Origin: Aphelocoma coerulescens
Lineage: Eukaryota > Chordata > Aves > Passeriformes > Corvidae
DNA: 64,000 bases
Direction: 5' to 3'
Assembly: GCF_041296385.1 (NCBI RefSeq)
Contig: NC_091014.1
Location: 21,117,578 to 21,181,577, forward strand
In this document: piece by piece, positions 1 to 43,440 of the stretch
Layout: the number at the start of each line of letters is the position of its first letter
How positions within the stretch are numbered: position 1 is the first letter of the stretch
Position numbers and translations under genes: made by a program
The notes under the pieces: model-generated
What the model saw: the letters and a program-made list of their open reading frames with translations, nothing else
Databases searched by the model: none
Told to the model about the DNA's origin: nothing

Positions 1-30206
<30,206 letters not shown>

Positions 30207-30780
30207 CTTCCCGGAGCCGCCGCCGGCAGCGGCAGCAGTAGCGGCAGCAGCAGCCACCCCTCAGCCGAGGCGGGCACGGCCGGCGCCGGCAGGGAGGAGG
30301 GACCGGGAGGGGAAGGGGAGGGGAAGGCGGTGGCCGAGGGGGTGGGGGCAGCGGCCAGGGCCGGGGGAGCCCGGGTGGGGACGAGAGGCGTTGGGCGGAG
30401 GGGCCCAGGAGCCCCGGGGCGGCAGCCGGTGTCTTCCCGCGGGGCCACCCGGGCGGTTGCGGGGAGTGGCGAAGCGTCGATCCCGCCCCGGAGCATCGCA
30501 GCCGGGGCGGTGACGGACCGGAGCGGCAGCCTCACCGCATCGGTCGCCCCTGCCCGAATGTGCGGGAAGGGCCCGCGCCGCCGCCTCTGCTCCCCGCGGT
30601 GACGGCCGGACCCGGTCATCCCACCCTTCCCCTGGTGTCTCTCAGGCTTTCTAAAGCCTTGCTGACACCTTTCTTACTTTGCCACGGCCACCTGAAGCTC
30701 CCCCTCGGCCCGCCAGGCTCCCCCCTTCGCCGGGGTGCCGTCCGCGGGGCCAGCGCGGTCCCCGCTCACTGACGGAGCCC

Positions 30781-33700
30781 CGGGCACGTCTGGGATTTTC
30801 TGGGAGTCCTCTGGTGCCTAAAATTTCCCCTTACTGCATTGAGTCTCTCAGTCATCTGAGTTCTCTTCATCAAGGAAGACTCGAGCCCTCATGACAACAG
30901 ATAATCTTGAAAACTTTGAAAGTCCAAAATTCACAGACCGATTAAAGGTTCACCGACTTCTTTACTGCGTTTTTTCTTCTCTCCAAAATGTGCCTTATAC
31001 AATATCTCAATACTTCCAGAATCATTGCAGCACTACTGCAATGTTACCAGTGCATTTCTTTATGTATTATTTCCTTCCATGGCTTCTTATGCTTCTTGAG
31101 CACCTGTAAGTAACTTGAATATGGCCTGTTTGCATAGATTTAGTGTATTCGGATTGGTTTACAACTGCCTTTGAATCACTGCGGAATATGAATCCTTGCT
31201 TTTCAGAACCCTCATATAAATCCACTACATTCTTATACCATGGATTGCAGTTCACTTTGACAAATAGCTGCTCAGTTTGTGCTAGAACATAATGTGAGTG
31301 TAGAGAGCACATATACTTGAATAGCTGTGAGCATGATGAGACAGAAGACAAGTGTTATGGATGCTCCAAACACTGAATGGTTCAAGTTCCAGGTCTGAAA
31401 CCTCAGCCCATGTTGCATGACAGGACTTCCATACTAGGACTGTTCAAGGGAACAGCACCAGCAACATGGCATTTTCTGGGTGCATTTCAAATAAAAAAAT
31501 ACATGAATGGTACTACTACAGCCCTCCAAAGAGTACCAAGTGCTCCTAGAGCAATAGTCTAGTTCTCACTTCTACCCTGCTCTACGGCTGCAGACCTCTC
31601 CAGTTCTCTCCAGACTGCTCCCTGGTCCCACTTGAATTTCTATGCTAAGGGCATAGTGCTTGAAGGAAGTGAAAAGTGTGAGAAATCCAACAATGCATTA
31701 ATTTATTGTATTTTTCTCAGCACCACTGTATGGAGTTTTAAAAACTGAATAACAGTGCAGTGACACTACACCAAGCCAAGAAGAAATATTTCTGTCACTG
31801 CCATCCCCTGTCTCACTTGCCCCTAAAGTAAGTGGCCCCACATGTTTTCCATTGCTAAAATGGAACAAATACTCCTACTTGCTAACTTTATTGTACTTGG
31901 TCTCTAGAGGTGTTTCGGTGTATTAGATTATTTCTTTTTAACTGCAGCTATGATTTTTGGAAGTTGAATCTGTCCATATCTGCCCAATCTTTTAATCGTG
32001 CAATTTCCACAGGATTTAATTTTAAATATTAGTGGTTAATATTGGTTAATATTTACAGTTGGTCTCAATTTTCTGTCTTCTGTGAGTTTCTGACAGTTAT
32101 TTGTATTGCAATCATGACTCTGAAATTGTGCTTGATATCCTGGTTTTATTGGATACTACACAGATGGTCTTCTGCTGTGTGTAATGAGGGAGGTAATGGA
32201 AAACACCAAGATTGAAGGACAGCGTATTTGAGTTGTCTCAGGTAAGTTACAGGCCTCCAGAAGCGCCCCCATAAAGCAAGCCCTGACAGCTGCCTCTCCC
32301 ATGGCAGAATCAGCTCATCCATCTTTGCCGGCTCTCAGAAGGAAGAGGAAGAAGCAGAGAAGAGACAGCTCCCTTGTCAGCTGGATTCTTCTCTTTTAGT
32401 TGTAGTTTTACGGGAGGTGTGAAGGCATAACGAAAAGATAAAGTCACAGCTTCTGCTGTACATACATTGCCGCCTTAGGAACTTTCAGTGCCTATACATG
32501 AAATTCTGAAATACATGAAACTGAGCCTGAAGCTGTGTTGGGACTCCCATGGACAGGGAGAGTCCATGGAACTGATGTGGGCACTGCATACCCCTCCCCA
32601 CCTTGCCTTGACAGCATCTTGTGTGACAGCTCCTCACCAAGTCAAGTGCTGATGGCTGGAGGGCAGTGGGCGGCGGGACTCACTGCACTTCGCGTATGAC
32701 ACCAGGACTGGGAAGGAGGCCCATGTGCTGCAGCGGGGCAGGCTGAGACACTCAGGCAGTCTGTGGGCTAGGATCAGCTGTTCGAGCCTCGTGGCTGGTG
32801 AGGGAGCCCTGGATTCAGGCATGAGGAAGCTGTGCCCCCGGGCAGGGTGGGATGCACAGTCCCTCAGACACACAGCAAATCCAGCAGGTACCAAAGGAAA
32901 AAAACTTGCTGTCAGGGCACTAACTTTCTATTGTGGCTCTTCTCACACTGCAGTCAAACCCTACATTACTCTCATTAGAATAAACCTCAGTGAAAACAAA
33001 GGAATTTATTATTTTAGCCAGTTGTGAGTTACTAATTTCCAGTTATTCCTCATTCTTATTTTTTTGAGTTGGACTTGATAATCCTGATGGGTCCCTTCCA
33101 ACTCAGTATATGATTTTACCTCCTTTTTTTGTTTGATATATTACAGAAAGCTTGCACATCCTTGCTACTGTCCTCCAGGCTCCTTTTAATTCTCATTTAT
33201 TCTCTCTCTAGTTCTGTTTTTATATTCAGTTTAGAAATCTGAAATTTAATATATAATGGAGTTAAAAGATTGCAATTTTCATACTAACAATAAACATGAA
33301 AACTCGAAGAAAGAAAATGCCACCTTAGTACTGAAAACATATAATTTCCTGGTTGAAACATAATCATATTATAGTAAACTCAGCACTGATTTAAAAAAGA
33401 CTTTGAAAAACATAGGACAGCCTGTTTGCAGTTCAGACTGTTCTCAATGCAACTGCTGTAAATATAGGATAGCTCTAACTAAAAATCTACCAAGTATCAG
33501 TGAGGTTTTAGGATGAACCGCCTTGGTTCTGTCACTATATCTGTTACATACGTAACTTTGTACTGGAGACATCCATTAATAGATTTCACCATGTCCACCT
33601 TAAGTTAATAATAGTAACATAGTAATATTGTGAAGGTGCTTCCCAGGCCACTTTCTTTTGAAAATGTTGTAGGGAACATGTAACACCTTCATAAAAGAAA

Positions 33701-34580
33701 AATTTTTATTGGAATGTTACATACATTGGAATGTTATTAGTGTTAATGATAAAACATTGTGGTAATTAACTATGGTTCTGGTTTTATTTGCAGGTTCTTG
33801 TGAATTTCTCAAACTACATCTAGAAATATGTAATTATAACATGGGAAAGCTGCCACTGTTTGTAATGACTGAAAGACAAGGTACAAACAGCAGGAAAGGC
33901 CTAATGAAGCCCTCTGTAAATAACAAGTCAATCATTACCTACTCCTAACACATTGGTTTCCATGAGATTGCTCTGCCAGGGACCACGTATCTTTGTTACT
34001 GAATCACAAGACACCTGCTGCATTTGCCCATGAAATACTCTCTTATTTCTGCTATTAAGACTCGCTGTTGCCAAATACCTATTTGGAGGCCTTCATAGCA
34101 CCCAGGTTGATTCAGATGACCTGCTCCAGCCTGAGACTTTTTGTCCTGTTAGATCTTAGATATTTAAACTGGAAAAGTGTTTTTTTTTTTTAATCTTATG
34201 AGAACATGAAGGGTCTTGCATTGGAGAAAACTTAAAATTTAGTTACTCATTTTGAACATCAAGTTTGATCATGAGAAGTCCAAGGCACTTCATACCTATG
34301 ATGAGGTAGGAAATCAAATGAGAAATCCTGCTATTGATTGAGGACTTTAAAAATCTGGCTTACATCCTAGTAACTACATGGCAAGAATAGGTTTTTATTC
34401 TTTCTGAGAAGAGAGATTCTAATAGGGATTAAGTTCAGAGATCAGGCTTTGTTTCCTTCTTTTCCACATTCTTTCTCTGTGGAATTAGGATGGCCACTAC
34501 ATATCTCTGCACTAGCTTTCCACATTTATAAACTGAGACTAAGATTGTTTTCTTATTTTAAGGATAAATATATAAGACTG
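30781..34580. other. Upstream flank with no recognised gene
   Basis: About 3.8 kb beyond the MAPK11 CpG island. The only feature I recognise is a CR1 3' tail at 33066-33116. No exon-like conserved frame was seen on either strand. Confidence 0.6.
33066..33116 (+). mobile_element. CR1 LINE 3' tail fragment
   Basis: Contains GAGTTGGACTTGATAATCCT followed by GGGTCCCTTCCAACTCAG, the hallmark hairpin-forming 3' end of avian CR1 elements. Severely 5'-truncated, as is typical for CR1. Confidence 0.85.
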
Positions 34581-35376
34581 TGTTGGGGTTTTAGAAGTTC
34601 TCCTAGTTTTTTTCTGTTAAAGGAATTTCCCCCCCTACTGTTGCTAGGGGAACAAATGGCCAGGTGCTTAAGAAGAACAAAAGACCTGGCTGCTCTTTTT
34701 GTTTCACCTGGGGCCGGAGCAGCCCTGGGATCCCAAGCCCGCCTTCCCAAGCCCCGGCCACCGCTGCCGCTTCGAGCCTTCGCTATGTTGTAGGCCTGCT
34801 CGCCCTGCCTGCCCCGACCCCCGGGGGGGGTTCTCCGTTTGGATACACCTCGTCTGCCATCCGGGATTTGTGCTCGTCCCTGCCGTTCCAGCCTGCCGTT
34901 CCAGCCTGCTGTTCCCGAGAGTCCAGGACCGGCTGCCCAGGGGTTTGTGAAGCCTTTGTTCCACCCTTCCCCGGGATCCCAGGGCACCGGTGCCGCGTGC
35001 TCCCCGAGCTCGCTCCGGAGCGCCCCCTGCAGCCGCGGGGGAACCATCGCACCTGCCCTGCTCACCGGGAGCCGCCAGCGCCCCTGCCGGCTGCGAGCGG
35101 AACTGCACCCGAGGGGAAAGGGCCCGACAGCCGAGAAGGCTGGGACTGGGTTTGTGATTGTTTGCTGTTACTGCCAGAGTTATTGTTGTTTGTTTGACTT
35201 GTTATACACATATGGATATATTATAGTAAAGAACTGTTATTCCTATTTTCCCACATCTTTGCCTAAAAGCCCTTGATTTCAAAATTATAATAACTCGGAG
35301 GGAAGGGTGTTGCATCTGCCATTCCAAGGGAGGCTTCTGCCTTCCTTAGCAGACATCTGTCTTTCAAACCAAGACA
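34581..35376. mobile_element. LTR family A, copy 1, with 5-bp TSD
   Basis: A 796-bp unit from TGTTGGGGTTTTAG to AACCAAGACA, flanked by GACTG at 34576-34580 and 35377-35381. It aligns along its whole length with copy 2 at 59258-60169; copy 1 lacks about 100 bp near 34700. The middle is GC-rich and the last 200 bp AT-rich, including ATAGTAAAG, a possible variant poly(A) signal. No internal retroviral genes are present, so it is a solo LTR. The transcription direction is not certain. Frames within it are not genes. Confidence 0.85.
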
Positions 35377-38300
35377 GACTGATATTACCTCAGATAGTAA
35401 TAACACTTGTACTAGCTAGGCTTATTGTTTGCAGACATTGATAACAATTTTTCACATATTCCTTTCATACTGCTGAGGATACAAGGTGGGAAGTATTTTC
35501 TAATATCCTGTTAAAATAATGTAATTCTGACAAAAAATTAGTCTCCTTTACCTGAAATTACAGGGAAGTGTATCTTGGCCTCCTGTAGTCTACCACAACA
35601 GGGTGGCAGTGTTTTTTCTTCATGCAGGAACAACACGTGGCTCTTGCTCTAAGATCATGTTGCTATTAGATTTTCAATGTGATTGGGACTGAAAGCAGGC
35701 TAGCAATTGGTGTCAGAAGTCTTCAAAGTAAATTAAATAAAATACAATATCCTGCTCAATCATGTCAACAAGAGCTTCTCAGTGTATGTACATTCAGAAC
35801 AAGGCCATCATCAGAAAAATAAATAGAGATTTAACTTTATAATAATTCCTAATTAAGCAAACAAAGGTCCAGATATGAGGAAAGGCTGAAAAGGGCTATT
35901 AATATATAGTGCTATATTTTGCTTTGTATTTCACTTGCAATCCATGTAATTATGTTGCCTGCTGTCTCACAACAACTCCATGATACTTTATTCTTATGCA
36001 TAATACAGCATCACTCAAACACAGTCTAATATTGACATGTATAATCAGTAGCTGCAGAGAGCCCAGCACTGCTCCCATTCAAGTCAAATTTCATTATGAG
36101 AATGGGAGCAAGAACACATTGTTCCAAATGCATTAATTTGGGCTTCTGTCCTGAATATACATCAGCTGTAAATTTCTTCACAATGACTGAGGTACTCCAA
36201 AGATAAAAGCAGATGCAGATGTAAGAGCCCACATACACCAAGCTCTCTGCTTTTCTGATGCACATTAAGAAATCACACTCAAGGAAGACTGTTTAATTGC
36301 CTATTGTGTTGTCTCTTTTGGCTCTAAAGAACACCATGGGCTCTTTAAAATGGCTGTGCATTGCTAATCATGAATTCCTCTAATCACAATCCAAAAATAA
36401 TTATGTATTGTAACAATTATATTAACGAGTTTTCAATCTGGCTAAAACTGTGCTTATTCTGCACACAGCCAATATGAAGAAAAGTTGTTACTTACAGGAC
36501 TTCTAAATACTGTGGGGTTGTAGATGTGTACAAACTTGCACCTACACCAGTAGGGCTGCTCTGCCTGATGCCTGTGAGCTTTGAAATATGGTAAATTCTG
36601 TTAGAGTGCTTTAAAAATATGCAAATATTTGCAGTTGAGGGAGAATAATATGAGAGCAATATCTGATTCAGCTTTAACTCTTAATGAACACTTACAGAAA
36701 ATTGATACCAATGCAAACGTGTAAAAGCAGAACACAAATTTCTAGTAAATTAGCCTGACTTAGTATGAGGTGCATGTATTCACATGTCTTCATTTGCCAT
36801 CTGCTACTCATCTGCAGAATTTCATACTCCAATCTGGTGCTGTTCATTTCCCATAAAGCAGTTACATTCAGCCTTGTCATACTGAAAATACTGCATCCTT
36901 CTTCATAGCTGTGTTTTTCAGTCATTATTTGACATATTGTGAGGATACAACTCAGGCAGCTTGAGACAAATGGTACAAGTTCAGTTGTTCTATTGTATAT
37001 AATCCTGTCCAATCTGTCTGCAGGGTTTTTTCCGTTAGCATGACTCCAGTGCACAGTGGGATATTCCACAAAGGTAGAATTTCTACTGTAGTAACATTTT
37101 ATTCCTCACTGATATTACAAAGTCACCTTCTTGGTTTTGACTTAATAACCTGTCTTTGGATTCTGCTGAACAGACTTCTGGTTCCTCAAAGGGAATCTGT
37201 CAGTAAGGCTTCAAATAATGGTTGCAATGTGACTATAGTGTGACAAATTATACTGCAGATGTTGAGCAGTGTGGACAATAATGGATCTGATGGCAGCATG
37301 CCCTCTAGTGAGGCTTCACAGGGGTTTGATAAACCCAGGGAAATGGCTGTTATGGGGCTTGGCAGGCTGTTATTGGGCACATTTGGACCCTAAACGTACC
37401 TTGCTTGCTAAATATCTGGATCAAACTTTCTGCTATTATTATTATGGAAGGATGGTAGGACAATAATGTGATGTTTTTCAAATAATTTGAAACAATCATT
37501 TAGATAAAAACTGTGATCCACATTCTGTTCAGGAGCTGCTATCCATAAAAGAAGACAATTTTTCACAGTTTCATCATAATTCAGGATGTGTTTGATACAC
37601 ATTGGCTCTTTCAGGCTGTACAGACCATGCATCTTCTGATATCGAATTATAGTTCTATTAATTAACCCACATAATCTCCATGCTGATTATAATCTCTGTG
37701 TGAAAGAGTAGTTTATTACTACTCAGTTTTTCTTGTGCTTATGGGAATTCATATGAACTGAGCTACGTAAGCTGTGCCCACAGCTTAACAGACCTTCTTA
37801 TATATGTATTGCCATCTTAAATATTAGGTGTTGTTAGTTTACCTGTTTTATATTATTGTACCTGAATTACACAGTTAAATCAATGAATAAAAGAAATGGC
37901 AGTCATAAGGCGCTTTTGAGGAACAATTAATTGAGGGACTTGAACCTAGGGATTTGAGGCCTTTAATATCCCTTTTATAAACTTGAACTTAACAAAGGGA
38001 ATATTGAATCACTGTAAGATCAGAGGCCCTGGAAAGGAGTGGGGTTATCAGCAGTTGCAAGGAATAAGTGAGACAAATCCTGACTGCAACAAGCATATGA
38101 CCACACAAAAAGGGGAAGGGAATTGTGTTGAAAAGAGTTTTCAAGGGAAGGCTGCCACACTGATGAACAATACCAGACTGGAGGCGACTTCCAGTCATTG
38201 AATTACAGGTGTTACATTTGCCATCACAAACTTACTGTGTGGCAATTAATAAGTAATTAATTTTCACTGGCTTTATCAGAAAATTTATATTAGGTTGCAT

Positions 38301-40100
38301 ACTACCAATGTATATTTGTGATTATGCCAGTGCTGATCTCTGGCCTTTCTTTGGTGTTTCTTTTTCCCCCAGTGTATTTCTGGACATCAAGTGTGTTTGT
38401 GGCAGCATTGAGATTAAGTTCTCTGAGCTCTTTTTGTCTCCTGTGGTAAAATAGGCTCACCTCTTGTTTGTACGATTCTGAGGAGGAAGCCAAGCAGAAA
38501 CTGCAACACCTCCTCCTGTGGAATGGAGTATTTTATGAGAAATAAATGATGGTTCTCTGTGGTCACCAGGGAGTTACAAAGTAATCCTTTTTTGTACTAG
38601 AGTCTGTTGTTTAAAGAGGAATTAATTGTTCCCAATTTCCTTGGGGTTTTACTCATACTGTAGCAAAACACATGGACTGTCCTTTTTTACTCTTGCTTAC
38701 TTTTATCTCCTGCTTCAAATGGTAAAATAATAAATAGGTTGAGATTTCTTATCGACTGAGACTCCTCAGACATGAATGGCATAACTGGGCTTTCAAAAGC
38801 AAAGGTCATGCCCATTGCCTTATTTGTGTGAACATTTAAGTGACAGGATAGTGACCTGTGGCAAAACCTTTTACATTCCCAGAGTGCATTTGGGGGCTTT
38901 TCAATATAAATTTTTCATGCATACAAAGTTAATGTTTCTGTCATACTAAAGGGAACTAATGAAAGAATTCTTTACTGGCAAAGGCAGCACATTTGTTCTA
39001 AACACCAGCCTGTTTTACAGCAAAATAGCTTGGTAAGCTAGTGTTATTTAACACTACTTACCTTCTTCAGTCTACATTTTATGTGGGAGTAGACTGAGTA
39101 TATTTTGAGAAAATTTTTATCACCAGCTAATAAGGCAAATATGTCCTTAATTGTAGCTTACATATGGTGATTTCATGCCCTGCTACCGGTGTTCTTGAAA
39201 TTATTTCAGAGATGGGTGTGAGTCCACCTTTTATTACTGCCACAGTAACTAACGTTTCATCTTACTCCAGTTAGGCTTCTGTATCTAGTGGTCTGCCTCT
39301 TTTTTACAGTAGTGTGGAACAGTGGATGAGTTTGTAGGAAGCCTATTTTTCAAACATAATTTTAGGTTGCATCTGTCCCAATATATTCCAGTTTCCTTCT
39401 GAAAGACATCAGCCAACCGCATTGTCCAGCAGTTTCAACAATTTTTGCTTATGGGTGGAGCTTAGTATTTTTTTAAAAACCCTGGAATGTTTGGAAGCAT
39501 AGCAATTGAAACCAATTCTCTCTCCCTGTCTTTATTCCTCCATTTCATAACATAGCGGTTTAGCAAATATTGTATCAGTTTTAGCTAATTCTTCTAGAAA
39601 GCTCTGTAGAATGCTTTTTTCAGTAGAGGCTTTAGAAGCACCAGGTTTTCTGTAACTTTTCTTCTTTTACTGTTTTTCACAACTTTTTCTGCTTTGAAAT
39701 ATAGATGCAGCAAGCCTTGAATCAAGTTTCATTTGAAAATGGTTTTGTTATGTATTGTAAAATTCAAGTCCTTTACAGTTGGACTCCTGAACTTAATGGA
39801 TGCCCTTACAGAGTGTCCACTCCTTCTGCCTGATCTGTATCTTTTTTGTGTGATGCTGCTGCACCTACCTGACAGCTTTAGCAGGTTGCTCTGCCATGAC
39901 TCAGCAATTATTAATGTATTTTGAGGCCCAAATCAATGTCTGGAGTTGCTTCAGCTTGTGTATCCTACACTAACATATATTTTAAAATGAGGATTAACAA
40001 CATTTCAAGCACCTGTGGTAGGCTATTTTTTCCTCCAATTTAGACAACAAGCATGTTAGCAGGAGCTCAGTGGAATGGTAGTGTTTTGTCTTTATACAAA
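35377..40100. other. Intergenic DNA, nothing recognised
   Basis: 4.7 kb of AT-rich sequence without recognised genes, RNA genes or clear repeats. Frames such as 36692-37069 and 37983-38201 show no family similarity that I can see. Confidence 0.55.
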
Positions 40101-40451
40101 TAGAAGCTGCTGGGTTTTGAACCCAGTGAGATCCCAATACCTGTGTGTTGTAGCCAATGAGCCAGCAATTGTGATGGCTGAGGGGCCAAGGAGGCCTGAA
40201 ATAGCGGAGACCTGCTGGTGGACTGATACCGAGGCTAAAGAATGTTGCAAAATGATTAAAGGATCAGGGGCATGGGTCATTGATAGAATTATGGGATCAA
40301 TAAAAGAACTGTACAAGCAATAGGCCTGCAAGCAAAGGTTAGTGTGAGAAACTGTCTGCAGGAAAAAATCCCTGTGTGAGAAACAGGCCTGGGAACAAGA
40401 AGGGAGTTTGAGGATGTGCAGCTGTGCAGATAAGACCTGGAGAAGGGAGGG
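40101..40451 (+). mobile_element. Internal remnant of an endogenous retrovirus ending in a polypurine tract
   Basis: Sequence directly upstream of the LTR at 40452. It includes a short frame ending at 40323 (ending IMGSIKELYKQ) and finishes in a polypurine tract, GGAGAAGGGAGGG (40439-40451), immediately before the LTR's TG. That arrangement is expected of the 3' end of a provirus. The protein origin of the frame was not recognised. The left limit is uncertain. Confidence 0.5.
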
Positions 40452-41147
40452 TGAACTCTGAATTCTTTTAATCATAACATAACTAGTAGAAGCTTGCCAA
40501 TGTAGTCTAATTATGTAGAAGCAGAAATGCGCTTTGATAGGTTTTAAGCCACTTAAGAGTTAACAAGCTGATATACTATGTAAGTGCCCTGGATTGCTAA
40601 TAGAGGGAGCTTGCTTTTATCAACCATATTGGCTGGGTCAGCAATTCCTCCTCCCGCTGGAGTCCACGGACGCTTTTCCAACAAAAGAACATCCCCTGAC
40701 CTCATGGTGGGAAAGGAAAAGCATCTCCCATCAGCCTTTGTGGCACCACGCAGACTTGGTCTGTCTGAATGGCTTGTTACCCTGCTCGCCCCCAGACCCT
40801 CTCCATTGGCTCCCTTCCCTGCTCCTGCCTTTGTACCGCCCCCGTGCCCTCACATCAGTGGTTCCTGATGCTCCCTCCTCTCCTCTATAAAAACCCTGGG
40901 CCCTGTGTCTCTTTCATGTAAGTAGTGTACCGTCTTCTGTGGACTGCCATGTGGGAGAGCCCTCCTGACTCTTTGCCCCTGGTAACACTGAGCAATCTGG
41001 CTTGAGTGTGGTGTGTGAGTCCGCGCCTAAAGAGCTGCGTGGGTGAAAGGAATAAGCTTGCTGGAGTGCTGTACTGCACCCACCGGAATAATCCTTTGCC
41101 AGGGATGTTTCAGGGAAATGCAGCAACCCTTCACGAACCCACATACA
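40452..41147 (+). mobile_element. LTR family B, copy 1 (3' LTR-like)
   Basis: Starts TGAACTCTG right after a polypurine tract. Contains inverted CCAAT (CCATTGG, about 40804) and TATAAAA (40886). It ends near TTCACGAACCCACATACA. The R-U5 part, from GGAGAGCCCTCC to the end, matches copy 2 at 58960-59139, including GAGCAATCTGGCTTGAGTGT and TGCTGGAGTGCTGTACTGCA. The U3 parts differ more. The exact 3' end is uncertain by a few bases. Confidence 0.75.
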
Positions 41148-42316
41148 GTGCATTACCTGTGAATGTTGTTGATATCTCCCCCATGACACACCATGGTGCT
41201 CAGAGTCTGGTTCTGTATCATCTGTGCTGTGTGCCATTCAAAAGAGCCCATGTTATTCCTGGTGCAGTTTCTGCCCCTTGCTTTGGTGTGATGAATTGCT
41301 AAACTCATGATGTCCCATCAAACTCTTAATTCAGCTGTATCCTGGAAAAATGAGGTACTTTCTATTTGATTCTGCTATGGCAGCAGAAGAGCTTTGCAAT
41401 CACTGGTGGTTTTGTGGACAGGTGATCCTTCAAAGTCATTCAATCTCAGCACTATTTTGTGTGCTGACTTACAGAAGTTGCTAGCTATAGAGTAGCTCCT
41501 TTAGTCTCAGAAAATCAATAAATTATGTCATTAGCTATTAGAATCTCCCACACTCCTTATGGAGGTGGAGCAGTAGATTTTTTGCAAGCATCCAGCCTTT
41601 TGAAACTATTTTGCCTCCTAGATAAGTGGTTTTCTTACATTGCAACAGCTGCAATGTGATGAGATCTTTTTAGTTTAGTTCAGCTGGCTTCTCCTTTTCC
41701 CTCATTTCCAGTTGAGGATTCCAGACTCATTTCAAACTGGCAGGATTCCTTCACTCCACAAATAAAAACCATTTGTTAAGACTGGACACCATCAAGTGAT
41801 TCATACTGCACAGTTTGGCTGGAATTATGGTCATTCTAACAATATTTGATGACAATGGGAGCCTGGACTTGACCTGTGAGATTCCTTCCCAGTGCTGCGA
41901 TGTTCCTATTACAAATCACACAAGCAAAAAAACAAATGGAAAAGAGAAGGAAAAGCTAAATCCTGACATCTAGACATGAAACAGCACAAGAAGTTCTCTG
42001 TGAAGGCACTGTCCCCTACCTCAATCTCACTGTCCAGTGACTCATTATACCTCAAACTGCACTACAAAACTTAATTACACCAGACCTCAGACCTTCAGAG
42101 CTATGTGAAGACCTGTTCAGAGCAGAAAACATACTTTTTTGTTAAAAATTAAAGATGAGAAGGCTGTATTCTCTTCAACAGTACCTATTTTCAGTTATTT
42201 CTTTCTATAGTCATGTATGCATAGTTATCAGCAGTTCTGCTTAAAGAGGGAGAACAATTTACCCTATTATTCCTGGACATTCCTTTCCTAGATATTCAGG
42301 CCCATAGTGTGAACAT

Positions 42317-42391
42317 TTCCTTCCTTCCTGCCTTCCTGCCTTCCTGCCTTCCTGCCTTCCTGCCTTCCTGCCTTCCTGCCTCCCTCCCTCC
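42317..42391 (+). repeat. CCTGCCTT/CCTTCCTG microsatellite
   Basis: Pyrimidine tract of CCTTCCTG octamer copies (about eight), ending in CCCTCCCTCCC. Strictly pyrimidine apart from the G of each unit. Confidence 0.9.
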
Positions 42392-43058
42392 CCTGTGTCT
42401 TAGGCCAAAACAAGCCTTACAGATACTTCGCACAGTCCCAAATATGACAGAAGTACTGCTGTGTTGATCATGCATTCTCTCTCATTAGCTTACCTAGAAT
42501 GCAGAGGTTTGACCTACTCGATTCTGCATGATCTTTCTTCCCTTATGTCTACTTTTCACCATTCTGCTGATAGATCCAGGCTGTATGGCTGTAAGGATCT
42601 GCCTAGCAGGGAATTTCCCCTCTGTAGTGCAAGCTATGGATAGTGTGTATACGTGAACAGCCTGGGAGGTTCATTGTTAAGAGGGTATGTTGGGGAGGAT
42701 GAAAGTTTGGTAAGAAAGTTTCACAGGTATGTAGGCTTGGCAGAAAGATCTCTGAATGTAGAAACTGGGGATGAGGTAGAAATGGAATCAAGTTTTGGTA
42801 CAGAGTAAAAGATGTTTTGCTGAAACACTGATCGCTGAGTAACTGAGAAGGCAAAGGTTGGAGATGAGTCGGAAGGAGATTTTTAGGAGTAGGACAAAGG
42901 CATGTGACGACAAACAAAGACATGTTTTTCACCAAGTAAATAAGTCTCAAGAAGAGCATAAGTAAACAGAAAACATGTCTTTACCAAAAAGAGAGATATG
43001 GCAGGCAAACAAGAAATGTTGATGTAGGAAGAAGAAGAAAGGTCTGAGAATTTTCCAC

Positions 43059-43440
43059 TGTAAGCTTAAATTGTAACTTACTTACTCTTGTGATTGGATA
43101 ATAATGACTATAATATGGTGATGGTAGTAGTTATGATAGGCTATAGGCAAATGTAAAGGTATGGTGTATGGTGCTTATTGGTTGTTATGTGTTAAGATAC
43201 TCTGCAAAGAAAATATATAATGCTTTGTAACTTGAACAGAAAGCGGCTTCAGGTATACCTACAGCTGGAGCTGGCAGCTGTAGGGCTGGCTCTGGATACC
43301 CACTCCCTGAAATGCTGTAACTTCGCCTATGCAATAAACAGCTTTCAAGAGAGCTGCCTGAAGTCCAGACATCCTTCGTGAAACTTTCTCCTATAAGGGT
43401 ATGAGGAAGAAAATTACTGAGATTGGGCTCAGTGACCTGC
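43059..43440 (+). mobile_element. LTR-like element
   Basis: Contains GATTGG (43093), TATATAATG (about 43214) and AATAAA (43333) in LTR order, preceded by a purine-rich stretch (GGAAGAAGAAGAAAGG, about 43027). It carries a perfect 9-base inverted repeat, CTACAGCTG/CAGCTGTAG, around 43259-43283. No target-site duplication was found; both ends are provisional. Confidence 0.5.

Noticed and set aside
34553..35276. Long frames of 77-177 codons on both strands
   Set aside because: They fall within LTR family A copy 1 and recur in copy 2. They are explained by GC composition of the repeat and show no retroviral domain.
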